Shown here one piece after another: positions 13,592-27,839 of a stretch of DNA of 64,000 bases. Positions within the stretch are counted from its first letter, which is position 1; every line of letters starts with the position of its first letter. The notes under the pieces are model-generated. The model made no database searches. It saw nothing but the letters and a program-made list of their open reading frames with translations, and was not told where the DNA came from. Origin of the DNA: Euptelea pleiosperma (Eukaryota; Streptophyta; Magnoliopsida; Ranunculales; Eupteleaceae); NCBI GenBank assembly GCA_035048495.1, contig JASUTR010000042.1, forward strand, positions 60,575 through 124,574, given 5' to 3'. A program made the position numbers and the translations under genes.

Positions 13592-15576
13592 CTTAGCTCC
13601 ATCCGTTCGTCAACGTCTCAAATTGGACTCAGTTTGTGTGTTACATTCCGAAGCCTATAACTTGTGACTTTTTTGCAACCGGACCTGATAATTAGACTCA
13701 TACTCTTCCATTACTATTGTTTCAACATATTTGAAGTGTTGGAACAAGATTAGGGACAGTCGAAACAAGTTAGCTCCATCCGTTCGTCAACGTCTCAAAT
13801 TGGACTCAGTTTCTGTGTTACATTCCGAAGCCTATAACTTGTGACTTTTTCGCAACCGGACCTCATAATTAGACTCAAACTCTTCCATTACTATTGTTTT
13901 AACAGATTTGAAGTGTTGGAACAATATTTGGGACAGTCGAAACAAGTTAGCTCTATCCGTGCGTCAACGTCTCAAATTGGACTCAGTTTGTGTGTTATAT
14001 TCCGAAGTTATAACTTGTGACTTTTTCGCAACCGGACCTCGTAATTGGACTCAAACTCTTGTATTACTATTATTTCAACACATTTGATGTGTTGGAACAA
14101 GATTCGGGACGATCGAAACTAGTTAGCTCCATCCATTCGTCAACGTCTCAAATTGGACTCAGTTTGTGTGTTACATTCCGATGCCTATAACTTGTGTCTT
14201 TTTTGCAACCGGACCTCATAATTAGACTCATACTCTTCTATTACTATTGTTTCAACATATTTGAAGTAGTGGAACAATATTCGTGACAGTCGAAACAAGT
14301 TAGCTCCATCCGTGCGTCAACGTCTCAAATTGGACTCAGTTTCTGTGTTGCATTCCGAAGCCTATAACTTGTGACTTTTTCGCAACCGGACCTCGTGATT
14401 GGACTCAAACTCTTCTATAACTATTGTTTCAACACATTTGATGTGTTGGTACAAGATTCGGGACCGTCGAAACAAGTTAGCTCCATCCGTGCGTCAACGT
14501 CTCAAATTGGACTCAGTTTCTGTGTTACATTCCGAAGCCTATAACTTGTGACTTTTTCGCTACCGGAACTCGTAATTGGACTCAAACTCTTGTATTACTA
14601 TTATTTCAACACATTTGATGTGTTGGAACAAGATTCGGGACCGTCGAAACAAGTTAGCTCCATCCGTTCGTCAACGTCTCAAATTGGACTCAGTTTGTGT
14701 GTTATTTCCGAACCCTATAACTTGTGACTTTTTCGCAACCGGACCTCGTAATTGGACTCAAACTCTTCCATTACTATTGTTTCATAACATTTGAAGTGGT
14801 GGAACAAGATTCGTGACAGTCGAAACAACTTAGCTCCATCCGTTCGTCAACGTCTCAAATTGGACTCAGTTTGTGTGTTACATTCCGAAGCCTATAACTT
14901 GTGACTTTTTTGCAACCGGACCTCATAATTAGACTCATACTCTTCCATTACTATTGTTTCATCACATTTGAAGTAGTGGAACAATATTCGTGACAGTCGA
15001 AACAAGTTAGCTCCATCCGTGCGTCAACGTCTCAAATTGGACTCAGTTTGTGTGTTACATTCCGAAGCTTATAACTTGTGACTTTTTTGCAACCGGACCT
15101 CGTAATTGGACTCAAACTCTTCCATTACTATTGTTTCATCACATTTGAAGTGGTGGAACAAGATTCGTGACTGTCGAAACAAGTTAGCTCCATCCGTGCG
15201 TCAACGTCACAAATTGGACTCAGTTTGTGTGTTACATTCCGAAGGCTATAACTTGTGACTTTTTCGCAACCGGACCTCGTAATTGGACTCAAACTCTTCC
15301 ATTACTATTGTTTCATCACATTTGAAGTGGTGGAACAAGATTCGTGACAGTCGAAACAAGTTAGCTCCATCCGTGTGTCAACGTCTCAAATTGGACTCAA
15401 TTTGTGTGTTACATTCCTAAGTCTATAACTTGTGACTTTTTCGCAACCGGACCTCGTAATTGGACTTAAACTCTTCCATTACTATTGTTTCATCACATTT
15501 GAAGTAGTGGAACAATATTCGTGACAGTCGAAACAAGTTAGCTCCATCCGTGCGTCAACGTCTCAAATTGGACTCA
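13592..15576 (+). repeat. Segmental duplication, copy 1 (pair at 33398-35382)
   Basis: About 2.0 kb (11 monomers) matches at offset 19,806 bp (112 monomers). Private shared marks are GATTAGGGAC (13748/33554), CCATCCATTCG, TTCCGATGCC, GTTGGTACAAG and GTCACAAATTGG. Two substitutions were noticed. Confidence 0.82.
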
Positions 15577-18500
15577 ATTTGTGTGTTACATTCCGAAGCT
15601 TATAACTTGTGACTTTTTTCGCAACCGGACCTCGTAATTAGACTCAAACTCTTCCATTACTATTGTTTCATCACATTTGAAGTGGTGGAACAAGATTCGT
15701 GACAGTCGAAACAAGTTAGCTCCATCCGTGCGTCAACGTCTCAAATTGGACTCAATTTGTGTGTTACATTCCTAAGTCTATAACTTGTGACTTTTTCGCA
15801 ACCGGACCTCGTAATTGGACTTAAACTCTTCCATTACTATTGTTTCATCACATTTGAAGTAGTGGAACAATATTCGTGACAGTCGAAACAAGTTAGCTCC
15901 ATCCGTGCGTCAACGTCTCAAATTGGACTCAGTTTCTGTGTTACATTCCGAAGCCTATAACTTGTGACTTTTTCGCTACCGGAACTCGTAATTGGACTCA
16001 AACTCTTGTATTACTATTATTTCAACACATTTGATGTGTTGGAACAAGATTCGGGACCGTCGAAACAAGTTAGCTCCATCCGTTCGTCAACGTCTCAAAT
16101 TGGACTCAGTTTGTGTGTTATTTCCGAACCCTATAACTTGTGACTTTTTCGCAACCGGACCTCGTAATTGGACTCAAACTCTTCCATTACTATTGTTTCA
16201 TAACATTTGAAGTGGTGGAACAAGATTCGTGACAGTCGAAACAACTTAGCTCCATCCGTTCGTCAACGTCTCAAATTGGACTCAGCTTGTGTGTTACATT
16301 CCGAAGCCTATAACTTGTGACTTTTTTGCAACCGGACCTCATAATTAGACTCATACTCTTCCATTACTATTGTTTCATCACATTTGAAGTAGTGGAACAA
16401 TATTCGTGACAGTCGAAACAAGTTATCTCCATCCGTGCGTCAACGTCTCAAATTGGACTCAGTTTGTGTGTTACATTCCGAAGCTTATAACTTGTGACTT
16501 TTTTGCAACCGGACCTCGTAATTGGACTCAAACTCTTCCATTACTATTGTTTCATCACATTTGAAGTGGTGGAACAAGATTCGTGACAGTCGAAACAAGT
16601 TAGCTCCATCCGTGCGTCAACGTCTCAAATTGGACTCAGTTTGTGTGTTACATTCCGAAGGCTATAACTTGTGACTTTTTCGCAACCGGACCTCGTAATT
16701 GGACTCAAACTCTTCCATTACTATTGTTTCATCACATTTGAAGTGGTGGAACAAGATTCGTGACAGTCGAAACAAGTTAGCTCCATCCGTGTGTCAACGT
16801 CTCAAATTGGACTCAATTTGTGTGTTACATTCCTAAGTCTATAACTTGTGACTTTTTCGCAACCGGACCTCGTAATTGGACTTAATCTCTTCCATTACTA
16901 TTGTTTCATCACATTTGAAGTAGTGGAACAATATTCGTGACAGTCGAAACAAGTTAGCTCCATCCGTGCGTCAACGTCTCAAATTGGACTCAGTTTGTGT
17001 GTTACATTCCGAAGCCTATAACTTGTGACTTTTTCGCTACCGGAACTCGTAATTGGACTCAAACTCTTGTATTACTATTATTTCAACACATTTGATGTGT
17101 TGGAACAAGATTCGGGACCGTCGAAACAAGTTAGCTCCATCCGTTCGTCAACGTCTCAAATTGGACTCAGTTTGTGTGTTACATTCCTAAGTCTATAACT
17201 TGTGACTTTTTCGCAACCGGACCTCGTAATTGGACTCAAACTCTTCCATTACTATTGTTTCATCATATTTGAAGTGGTGGAACAAGATTCGTGACAGTCG
17301 AAACAAGTTAGCTCCATCCGTGCGTCAACGTCTCAAATTGGACTCAGTTTGTGTGTTACATTCGAACCTATAACTTGTGACTTTTTCGCAACCGGACCTC
17401 GTAATTGGACTCAAACTCTTATATTTCTATTATTTCAACACATTTGATGTGTTGGAACAAGATTCGGGACGGTCGAAACTAGTTAGCTCCATCCGTTCGT
17501 CAACGTCTCAAATTGGACTCAGTTTGTGTGTTACATTCCGAAGCCTATAACTTGTGACTTTTTTGCAACCGGACCTGATAATTAGACTCATACTCTTCCA
17601 TTACTATTGTTTCAACATATTTGAAGTGTTGGAACAAGATTCGGGACAGTCGAAACAAGTTAGCTCCATCCGTTCGTCAACGTCTCAAATTGGACTCAGT
17701 TTCTGTGTTACATTCCGAAGCCTATAACTTGTGACTTTTTCGCAACCGGACCTCATAATTAGACTCAAACTCTTCCATTACTATTGTTTTAACAGATTTG
17801 AAGTGTTGGAACAATATTTGGGATAGTCGAAACAAGTTAGGTCCATCTGTGCGTCAACGTCTCAAATTGGACTCAGTTTGTGTGGTACATTCCGAAGCTT
17901 ATACCTTGTGACTTTTTCGCAACCGGACCTCGTAATTGGACTCAAACTCTTGTATTACTATTATTTCAACACATTTGATGTGTTGGAACAAGATTCGGGA
18001 CGATCGAAACTAGTTAGCTCCATCCGTTCGTCAACGTCTCAAATTGGACTCAGTTTGTGTGTTACATTCCGAAGCCTATAACTTGTGACTTTTTTGCAAC
18101 CGGACCTCATAATTAGACTCATACTCTTCCATTACTATTGTTTCAACATATTTGAAGTGTTGGAACAAGATTCGGGACAGTCGAAACAAGTTAGCTCCAT
18201 CCGTTCGTCAACGTCTCAAATTGGACTCAGTTTCTGTGTTACATTCCGAAGCCTATAACTTGTGACTTTTTCGCAACCGGACCTCATAATTAGACTCAAA
18301 CTCTTCCATTACTATTGTTTTAACAGATTTGAAGTGTTGGAACAATATTTGGGATAGTCGAAACAAGTTAGGTCCATCTGTGCGTCAACGTCTCAAATTG
18401 GACTCAGTTTGTGTGGTACATTCCGAAGCTTATAACTTGTGACTTTTTCGCAACCGGACCTCGTAATTGGACTCAAACTCTTGTATTACTATTATTTCAA

Positions 18501-18625
18501 CACATTTGATGTGTTGGAACAAGATTCGGGACGATCGAAACTAGTTAGCTCCATCCGTTCGTCAACGTCTCAAATTGGACTCAGTTTGTGTGTTACATTC
18601 CGAAGCCTATAACTTGTGACTTTTT
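15471..18625 (+). repeat. Segmental duplication within the array, copy 2 (pair at 3444-6598)
   Basis: Partner of the 3.4-6.6 kb segment. It diverges at 18626, where this copy passes into a CGCTACCGG monomer while copy 1 passes into a TTTTTTGCAACC monomer, which marks the exchange point. Confidence 0.83.
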
Positions 18626-20479
18626 CGCTACCGGAACTCGTAATTGGACTCAAACTCTTGTATTACTATTATTTCAACACATTTGATGTGTTGGAACAAG
18701 ATTCGGGACCGTCGAAACAAGTTAGCTCCATCCGTTCGTCAACGTCTCAAATTGGACTCAGTTTGTGTGTTACATTCCTAAGTCTATAACTTGTGACTTT
18801 TTCGCAACCGGACCTCGTAATTGGACTCAAACTCTTCCATTACTATTGTTTCATCATATTTGAAGTGGTGGAACAAGATTCGAGACAGTCGAAACAAGTT
18901 AGCTCCATCCGTGCGTCAACGTCTCAAATTGGACTCAGTTTGTGTGGTACATTCCGAAGCTTATAACTTGTGACTTTTTCGCAACCGGACCTCATAATTA
19001 GACTCATACTCTTCCATTACTATTGTTTAATCACATTTGAAGTAGTGGAACAATATTCGTGACAGTCGAAACAAGTTAGCTCCATCCGTGCGTCAACGTC
19101 TCAAATTGGACTCAGTTTGTGTGTTACATTCCGAAGCTTATAACTTGTGACTTTTTTGCAACCGGACCTCGTAATTGGACTCAAACTCTTCCATTACTAT
19201 TGTTTCATAACATTTGAAGTGGTGGAACAAGATTCGTGACAGTCGAAACAACTTAGCTCCATCCGTTCGTCAACGTCTCAAATTGGACTCAGTTTGTGTG
19301 TTACATTCCTAAGCCTATAACTTGTGACTTTTTCGCAACCGGACCTCGTAATTGGACTCCAACTCCTCCATTACTATTGTTTCATCACATTTGAAGTAGT
19401 GGAAAAAGATTCGTGACAGTCGAAACAAGTTAGCTCCATCCGTGCGTCAACGTCTCAAATTGGACTCAGTTTGTGTGTTACATTCCGAAGCCTATAACTT
19501 GTGACTTTTTCGCTACCGGAACTCGTAATTGGACTCAAACTCTTGTATTACTATTATTTCAACACATTTGATGTGTTGGAACAAGATTCGGGACCGTCGA
19601 AACAAGTTAGCTCCATCCGTTCGTCAACGTCTCAAATTGGACTCAGTTTGTGTGTTATTTCCGAACCCTATAACTTGTGACTTTTTCGCAACCGGACCTC
19701 GTAATTGGACTCAAACTCTTCCATTACTATTGTTTCATAACATTTGAAGTGGTGGAACAAGATTCGTGACAGTCGAAACAACTTAGCTCCATCCGTTCGT
19801 CAACGTCTCAAATTGGACTCAGTTTGTGTGTTACATTCCGAAGCCTATAACTTGTGACTTTTTTGCAACCGGACCTCATAATTAGACTCATACTCTTCCA
19901 TTACTATTGTTTAATCACATTTGAAGTAGTGGAACAATATTCGTGACAGTCGAAACAAGTTAGCTCCATCCGTGCGTCAACGTCTCAAATTGGACTCAGT
20001 TTGTGTGTTACATTCCGAAGCTTATAACTTGTGACTTTTTTGCAACCGGACCTCGTAATTGGACTCAAACTCTTCCATTACTATTGTTTCATCACATTTG
20101 AAGTGGTGGAACAAGATTCGTGACTGTCGAAACAAGTTAGCTCCATCCGTGCGTCAACGTCTCAAATTGGACTCAGTTTGTGTGTTACATTCCGAAGGCT
20201 ATAACTTGTGACTTTTTCGCAACCGGACCTCGTAATTGGACTCAAACTCTTCCATTACTATTGTTTCATCACATTTGAAGTGGTGGAACAAGATTCGTGA
20301 CAGTCGAAACAAGTTAGCTCCATCCGTGTGTCAACGTCTCAAATTGGACTCAATTTGTGTGTTACATTCCTAAGTCTATAACTTGTGACTTTTTCGCAAC
20401 CGGACCTCGTAATTGGACTTAAACTCTTCCATTACTATTGTTTCATCACATTTGAAGTAGTGGAACAATATTCGTGACA

Positions 20480-23400
20480 GTCGAAACAAGTTAGCTCCAT
20501 CCGTGCGTCAACGTCTCAAATTGGACTCAGTTTGTGTGTTACATTCCGAAGGCTATAACTTGTGACTTTTTCGCAACCGGACCTCGTAATTGGACTCAAA
20601 CTCTTCCATTACTATTGTTTCATCACATTTGAAGTGGTGGAACAAGATTCGTGACAGTCGAAACAAGTTAGCTCCATCCGTGTGTCAACGTCTCAAATTG
20701 GACTCAATTTGTGTGTTACATTCCTAAGTCTATAACTTGTGACTTTTTCGCAACCGGACCTCGTAATTGGACTTAAACTCTTCCATTACTATTGTTTCAT
20801 CACATTTGAAGTAGTGGAACAATATTCGTGACAGTCGAAACAAGTTAGCTCCATCCGTGCGTCAACGTCTCAAATTGGACTCAGTTTGTGTGTTACATTC
20901 CGAAGCCTATAACTTGTGACTTTTTCGCTACCGGAACTCGTAATTGGACTCAAACTCTTGTATTACTATTATTTCAACACATTTGATGTGTTGGAACAAG
21001 ATTCGGGACCGTCGAAACAAGTTAGCTCCATCCGTTCGTCAACGTCTCAAATTGGACTCAGTTTGTGTGTTACATTCCTAAGTCTATAACTTGTGACTTT
21101 TTCGCAACCGGACCTCGTAATTGGACTCAAACTCTTCCATTACTATTGTTTCATCATATTTGAAGTGGTGGAACAAGATTCGTGACAGTCGAAACAAGTT
21201 AGCTCTATCCGTGCGTCAACGTCTCAAATTGGACTCAGTTTGTGTGTTACATTCGAACCTATAACTTGTGACTTTTTCGCAACCGGACCTCGTAATTGGA
21301 CTCAAACTCTTATATTTCTATTATTTCAACACATTTGATGTGTTGGAACAAGATTCGGGACGGTCGAAACTAGTTAGCTCCATCCGTTCGTCAACGTCTC
21401 AAATTGGACTCAGTTTGTGTGTTACATTCCGAAGCCTATAACTTGTGACTTTTTTGCAACCGGACCTGATAATTAGACTCATACTCTTCCATTACTATTG
21501 TTTCAACATATTTGAAGTGTTGGAACAAGATTCGGGACAGTCGAAACAAGTTAGCTCCATCCGTTCGTCAACGTCTCAAATTGGACTCAGTTTCTGTGTT
21601 ACATTCCGAAGCCTATAACTTGTGACTTTTTCGCAACCGGACCTCATAATTAGACTCAAACTCTTCCATTACTATTGTTTTAACAGATTTGAAGTGTTGG
21701 AACAATATTTGGGATAGTCGAAACAAGTTAGGTCCATCTGTGCGTCAACGTCTCAAATTGGACTCAGTTTGTGTGGTACATTCCGAAGCTTATAACTTGT
21801 GACTTTTTCGCAACCGGACCTCGTAATTGGACTCAAACTCTTGTATTACTATTATTTCAACACATTTGATGTGTTGGAACAAGATTCGGGACGATCGAAA
21901 CTAGTTAGCTCCATCCGTTCGTCAACGTCTCAAATTGGACTCAGTTTGTGTGTTACATTCCGAAGCCTATAACTTGTGACTTTTTTGCAACCGGACCTCA
22001 TAATTAGACTCATACTCTTCCATTACTATTGTTTCAACATATTTGAAGTGTTGGAACAAGATTCGGGACAGTCGAAACAAGTTAGCTCCATCCGTTCGTC
22101 AACGTCTCAAATTGGACTCAGTTTCTGTGTTACATTCCGAAGCCTATAACTTGTGACTTTTTCGCAACCGGACCTCATAATTAGACTCAAACTCTTCCAT
22201 TACTATTGTTTCAACAGATTTGAAGTGTGGGAACAATATTTGGAATAGTCGAAACAAGTTAGCTCCATCCGTACGTCAACGTCTCAAATTGGACTCAGTT
22301 TCTGTGTTGCATTCCAAAGCCTATAACTTGTGACTTTTTCGCAACCGGACCTCGTGATTGGACTCAAACTCTTCTATAACTATTGTTTCAACACATTTGA
22401 TGTGTTGGAACAAGATTCGGGACCGTCGAAACAAGTTAGCTCCATCCGTGCGTCAACGTCTCAAATTGGACTCAGTTTGTGTGTTACATTCCTAAGTCTA
22501 TAACTTGTGACTTTTTCGCAACCGGACCTCATAATTAGACTCAAACTCTTCTATTACTATTGTTTCAACAGATTTGAAGTGTTGGAATAAGATTTGGGAC
22601 AGTCGAAACAAGTTAGCTCCATCCGTGCATCAACGTCTCAAATTCGACTCAATTTGTGTGTAACATTCCGAACCCTATAACTTGTGACTTTGTCGCAATC
22701 AAACCTCGTAATTTACTCAAACTCTTCCATTATTATTATTTCAACACATTTGAAGTATTGGAACATGATTCGGGACAGGCAAAACAAGTTAGCTCCATCC
22801 GTGCGTCAACATCTCAAATTGGACATAGTTTGTGTGTTACATTCCGAAGCCAATAACTTGTGACTTTTTCGCAACCGGACCTCGTAATTGGACTCAAACT
22901 CTTCCATTACTATTGTTTCATAACATTTGAAGTGGTGGAACAAGATTCGTGACAGTCGAAACAACTTAGCTCCATCCGTGCGTCAACGTCTCAAATTGGA
23001 CTCAGTTTGTGTGTTACATTCCTAAGCCTATAACTTGTGACTTTTTCGCAACCGGACCTCGTAATTGGACTCCAACTCTTCCATTACTATTGTTTCATCA
23101 CATTTGAAGTAGTGGAACAAGATTCGTGACAGTCGAAACAAGTTAGCTCCATCCGTGCGTCAACGTCTCAAATTGGACTCAGTTTCTGTGTTACATTCCG
23201 AAGCCTATAACTTGTGACTTTTTCGCTACCGGAACTCGTAATTGGACTCAAACTCTTGTATTACTATTATTTCAACACATTTGATGTGTTGGAACAAGAT
23301 TCGGGACCGTCGAAACAAGTTAGCTCCATCCGTTCGTCAACGTCTCAAATTGGACTCAGTTTGTGTGTTATTTCCGAACCCTATAACTTGTGACTTTTTC

Positions 23401-25392
23401 GCAACCGGACCTCGTAATTGGACTCAAACTCTTCCATTACTATTGTTTCATAACATTTGAAGTGGTGGAACAAGATTCGTGACAGTCGAAACAACTTAGC
23501 TCCATCCGTTCGTCAACGTCTCAAATTGGACTCAGTTTGTGTGTTACATTCCGAAGCCTATAACTTGTGACTTTTTTGCAACCGGACCTCATAATTAGAC
23601 TCATACTCTTCCATTACTATTGTTTCATCACATTTGAAGTAGTGGAACAATATTCGTGACAGTCGAAACAAGTTAGCTCCATCCGTGCGTCAACGTCTCA
23701 AATTGGACTCAGTTTGTGTGTTACATTCCGAAGCTTATAACTTGTGACTTTTTTGCAACCGGACCTCGTAATTGGACTCAAACTCTTCCATTACTATTGT
23801 TTCATCACATTTGAAGTGGTGGAACAAGATTCGTGACTGTCGAAACAAGTTAGCTCCATCCGTGTGTCAACGTCTCAAATTGGACTCAATTTGTGTGTTA
23901 CATTCCTAAGTCTATAACTTGTGACTTTTTCGCAACCGGACCTCGTAATTGGACTTAAACTCTTCCATTACTATTGTTTCATCACATTTGAAGTAGTGGA
24001 ACAATATTCGTGACAGTCGAAACAAGTTAGCTCCATCCGTGCGTCAACGTCTCAAATTGGACTCAGTTTGTGTGTTACATTCCGAAGCCTATAACTTGTG
24101 ACTTTTTCGCTACCGGAACTAGTAATTGGACTCAAACTCTTGTATTACTATTATTTCAACACATTTGATGTGTTGGAACAAGATTCGGGACCGTCGAAAC
24201 AAGTTAGCTCCATCCGTTCGTCAACGTCTCAAATTGGACTCAGTTTGTGTGTTACATTCCTAAGTCTATAACTTGTGACTTTTTCGCAACCGGACCTCGT
24301 AATTGGACTCAAACTCTTCCATTACTATTGTTTCATCATATTTGAAGTGGTGGAACAAGATTCGTGACAGTCGAAACAAGTTAGCTCCATCCGTGCGTCA
24401 ACGTCTCAAATTGGACTCAGTTTGTGTGTTACATTCCGAACCTATAACTTGTGACATTTTCGCAACCGGACCTCGTAATTGGACTCAAACTCTTGTATTT
24501 CTATTATTTCAACACATTTGATGTGTTGGAACAAGATTCGGGACGGTCGAAACTAGTTAGCTCCATCCGTTCGTCAACGTCTCAAATTGGACTCAGTTTG
24601 TGTGTTACATTCCGAAGCCTATAACTTGTGACTTTTTTGCAACCGGACCTGATAATTAGACTCATACTCTTCCATTACTATTGTTTCAACATATTTGAAG
24701 TGTTGGAACAAGATTCGGGACAGTCGAAACAAGTTAGCTCCATCCGTTCGTCAACGTCTCAAATTGGACTCAGTTTCTGTGTTACATTCCGAAGCCTATA
24801 ACTTGTGACTTTTTCGCAACCGGACCTCATAATTAGACTCAAACTCTTCCATTACTATTGTTTTAACAGATTTGAAGTGTTGGAACAATATTTGGGATAG
24901 TCGAAACAAGTTAGGTCCATCTGTGCGTCAACGTCTCAAATTGGACTCAGTTTGTGTGGTACATTCCGAAGCTTATAACTTGTGACTTTTTCGCAACCGG
25001 ACCTCGTAATTGGACTCAAACTCTTGTATTACTATTATTTCAACACATTTGATGTGTTGGAGCAAGATTCGGGACGATCGAAACTAGTTAGCTCCATCCG
25101 TTCGTCAACGTCTCAAATTGGACTCAGTTTGTGTGTTACATTCCGAAGCCTATAACTTGTGACTTTTTTGCAACCGGACCTCATAATTAGACTCATACTC
25201 TTCCATTACTATTGTTTCAACATATTTGAAGTGTTGGAACAAGATTCGGGACAGTCGAAACAAGTTAGCTCCATCCGTTCGTCAACGTCTCAAATTGGAC
25301 TCAGTTTCTGTGTTACATTCCGAAGCCTATAACTTGTGACTTTTTCGCAACCGGACCTCATAATTAGACTCAAACTCTTCCATTACTATTGT
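20480..25392 (+). repeat. Longest segmental duplication in the array, copy 2 (pair at 7038-11950)
   Basis: Partner of the 7.0-12.0 kb segment. The match ends where this copy gains the extra 531-bp module of the n=3 cassette. Confidence 0.83.
21121..22856 (+). repeat. Higher-order cassette, n=2, type e at 22656
   Basis: A near-identical copy of the 7.7-9.4 kb cassette, 13,442 bp (76 monomers) downstream. It shares CTCTATCCG, CTTATATTTC and ATTCCAAAGCC. Confidence 0.87.
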
Positions 25393-26570
25393 TTTAACAG
25401 ATTTGAAGTGTTGGAACAATATTTGGGATAGTCGAAACAAGTTAGGTCCATCTGTGCGTCAACGTCTCAAATTGGACTCAGTTTGTGTGGTACATTCCGA
25501 AGCTTATAACTTGTGACTTTTTCGCAACCGGACCTCGTAATTGGACTCAAACTCTTGTATTACTATTATTTCAACACATTTGATGTGTTGGAACAAGATT
25601 CGGGACGATCGAAACTAGTTAGCTCCATCCGTTCGTCAACGTCTCAAATTGGACTCAGTTTGTGTGTTACATTCCGAAGCCTATAACTTGTGACTTTTTT
25701 GCAACCGGACCTCATAATTAGACTCATACTCTTCCATTACTATTGTTTCAACATATTTGAAGTGTTGGAACAAGATTCGGGACAGTCGAAACAAGTTAGC
25801 TCCATCCGTTCGTCAACGTCTCAAATTGGACTCAGTTTCTGTGTTACATTCCGAAGCCTATAACTTGTGACTTTTTCGCAACCGGACCTCATAATTAGAC
25901 TCAAACTCTTCCATTACTATTGTTTCAACAGATTTTAAGTGTGGGAACAATATTTGGAATAGTCGAAACAAGTTAGCTCCATCCGTACGTCAACGTCTCA
26001 AATTGGACTCAGTTTCTGTGTTGCATTCCAAAGCCTATAACTTGTGACTTTTTCGCAACCGGACCTCGTGATTGGACTCAAACTCTTCTATAACTATTGT
26101 TTCAACACATTTGATGTGTTGGAACAAGATTCGGGACCGTCGAAATAAGTTAGCTCCATCCGTGCGTCAACGTCTCAAATTGGACTCAGTTTGTGTGTTA
26201 CATTCCTAAGTCTATAACTTGTGACTTTTTCGCAACCGGACCTCATAATTAGACTCAAACTCTTCTATTACTATTGTTTCAACAGATTTGAAGTGTTGGA
26301 ATAAGATTTGGGACAGTCGAAACAAGTTAGCTCCATCCGTGCATCAACGTCTCAAATTCGACTCAATTTGTGTGTAACATTCCGAACCCTATAACTTGTG
26401 ACTTTGTCGCAATCAAACCTCGTAATTTACTCAAACTCTTCCATTATTATTATTTCAACACATTTGAAGTATTGGAACATGATTCGGGACAGGCAAAACA
26501 AGTTAGCTCCATCCGTGCGTCAACATCTCAAATTGGACATAGTTTGTGTGTTACATTCCGAAGCCAATAA
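24303..26570 (+). repeat. Expanded higher-order cassette, n=3, type e at 26370
   Basis: Distance b to e is 2,067 bp, exactly 531 bp longer than the reference. The extra DNA is one more three-monomer module: TTTTAACAGATTTG occurs at about 24,861 and again 531 bp later, followed by the terminal form. Up to the second module it matches the 10.9 kb cassette; after it, it matches the 22 kb cassette, so it is a recombinant. Confidence 0.88.
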
Positions 26571-27839
26571 CTTGTGACTTTTTCGCAACCGGACCTCGTA
26601 ATTGGACTCAAACTCTTCCATTACTATTGTTTCATAACATTTGAAGTGGTGGAACAAGATTCGTGACAGTCGAAACAACTTAGCTCCATCCGTGCGTCAA
26701 CGTCTCAAATTGGACTCAGTTTGTGTGTTACATTCCTAAGCCTATAACTTGTGACTTTTTCGCAACCGGACCTCGTAATTGGACTCCAACTCTTCCATTA
26801 CTATTGTTTCATCACATTTGAAGTAGTGGAACAAGATTCGTGACAGTCGAAACAAGTTAGCTCCATCCGTGCGTCAACGTCTCAAATTGGACTCAGTTTC
26901 TGTGTTACATTCCGAAGCCTATAACTTGTGACTTTTTCGCTACCGGAACTCGTAATTGGACTCAAACTCTTGTATTACTATTATTTCAACACATTTGATG
27001 TGTTGGAACAAGATTCGGGACCGTCGAAACAAGTTAGCTCCATCCGTTCGTCAACGTCTCAAATTGGACTCAGTTTGTGTGTTATTTCCGAACCCTATAA
27101 CTTGTGACTTTTTCGCAACCGGACCTCGTAATTGGACTCAAACTCTTCCATTACTATTGTTTCATAACATTTGAAGTGGTGGAACAAGATTCGTGACAGT
27201 CGAAACAACTTAGCTCCATCCGTTCGTCAACGTCTCAAATTGGACTCAGTTTGTGTGTTACATTCCGAAGCCTATAACTTGTGACTTTTTTGCAACCGGA
27301 CCTCATAATTAGACTCATACTCTTCCATTACTATTGTTTCATCACATTTGAAGTAGTGGAACAATATTCGTGACAGTCGAAACAAGTTAGCTCCATCCGT
27401 GCGTCAACGTCTCAAATTGGACTCAGTTTGTGTGTTACATTCCGAAGCTTATAACTTGTGACTTTTTTGCAACCGGACCTCGTAATTGGACTTAAACTCT
27501 TCCATTACTATTGTTTCATCACATTTGAAGTAGTGGAACAATATTCGTGACAGTCGAAACAAGTTAGCTCCATCCGTGCGTCAACGTCTCAAATTGGACT
27601 CAGTTTGTGTGTTACATTCCGAAGCCTATAACTTGTGACTTTTTCGCTACCGGAACTAGTAATTGGACTCAAATTCTTGTATTACTATTATTTCAACACA
27701 TTTGATGTGTTGGAACAAGATTCGGGACCGTCGAAACAAGTTAGCTCCATCCGTTCGTCAACGTCTCAAATTGGACTCAGTTTGTGTGTTACATTCCTAA
27801 GTCTATAACTTGTGACTTTTTCGCAACCGGACCTCGTAA

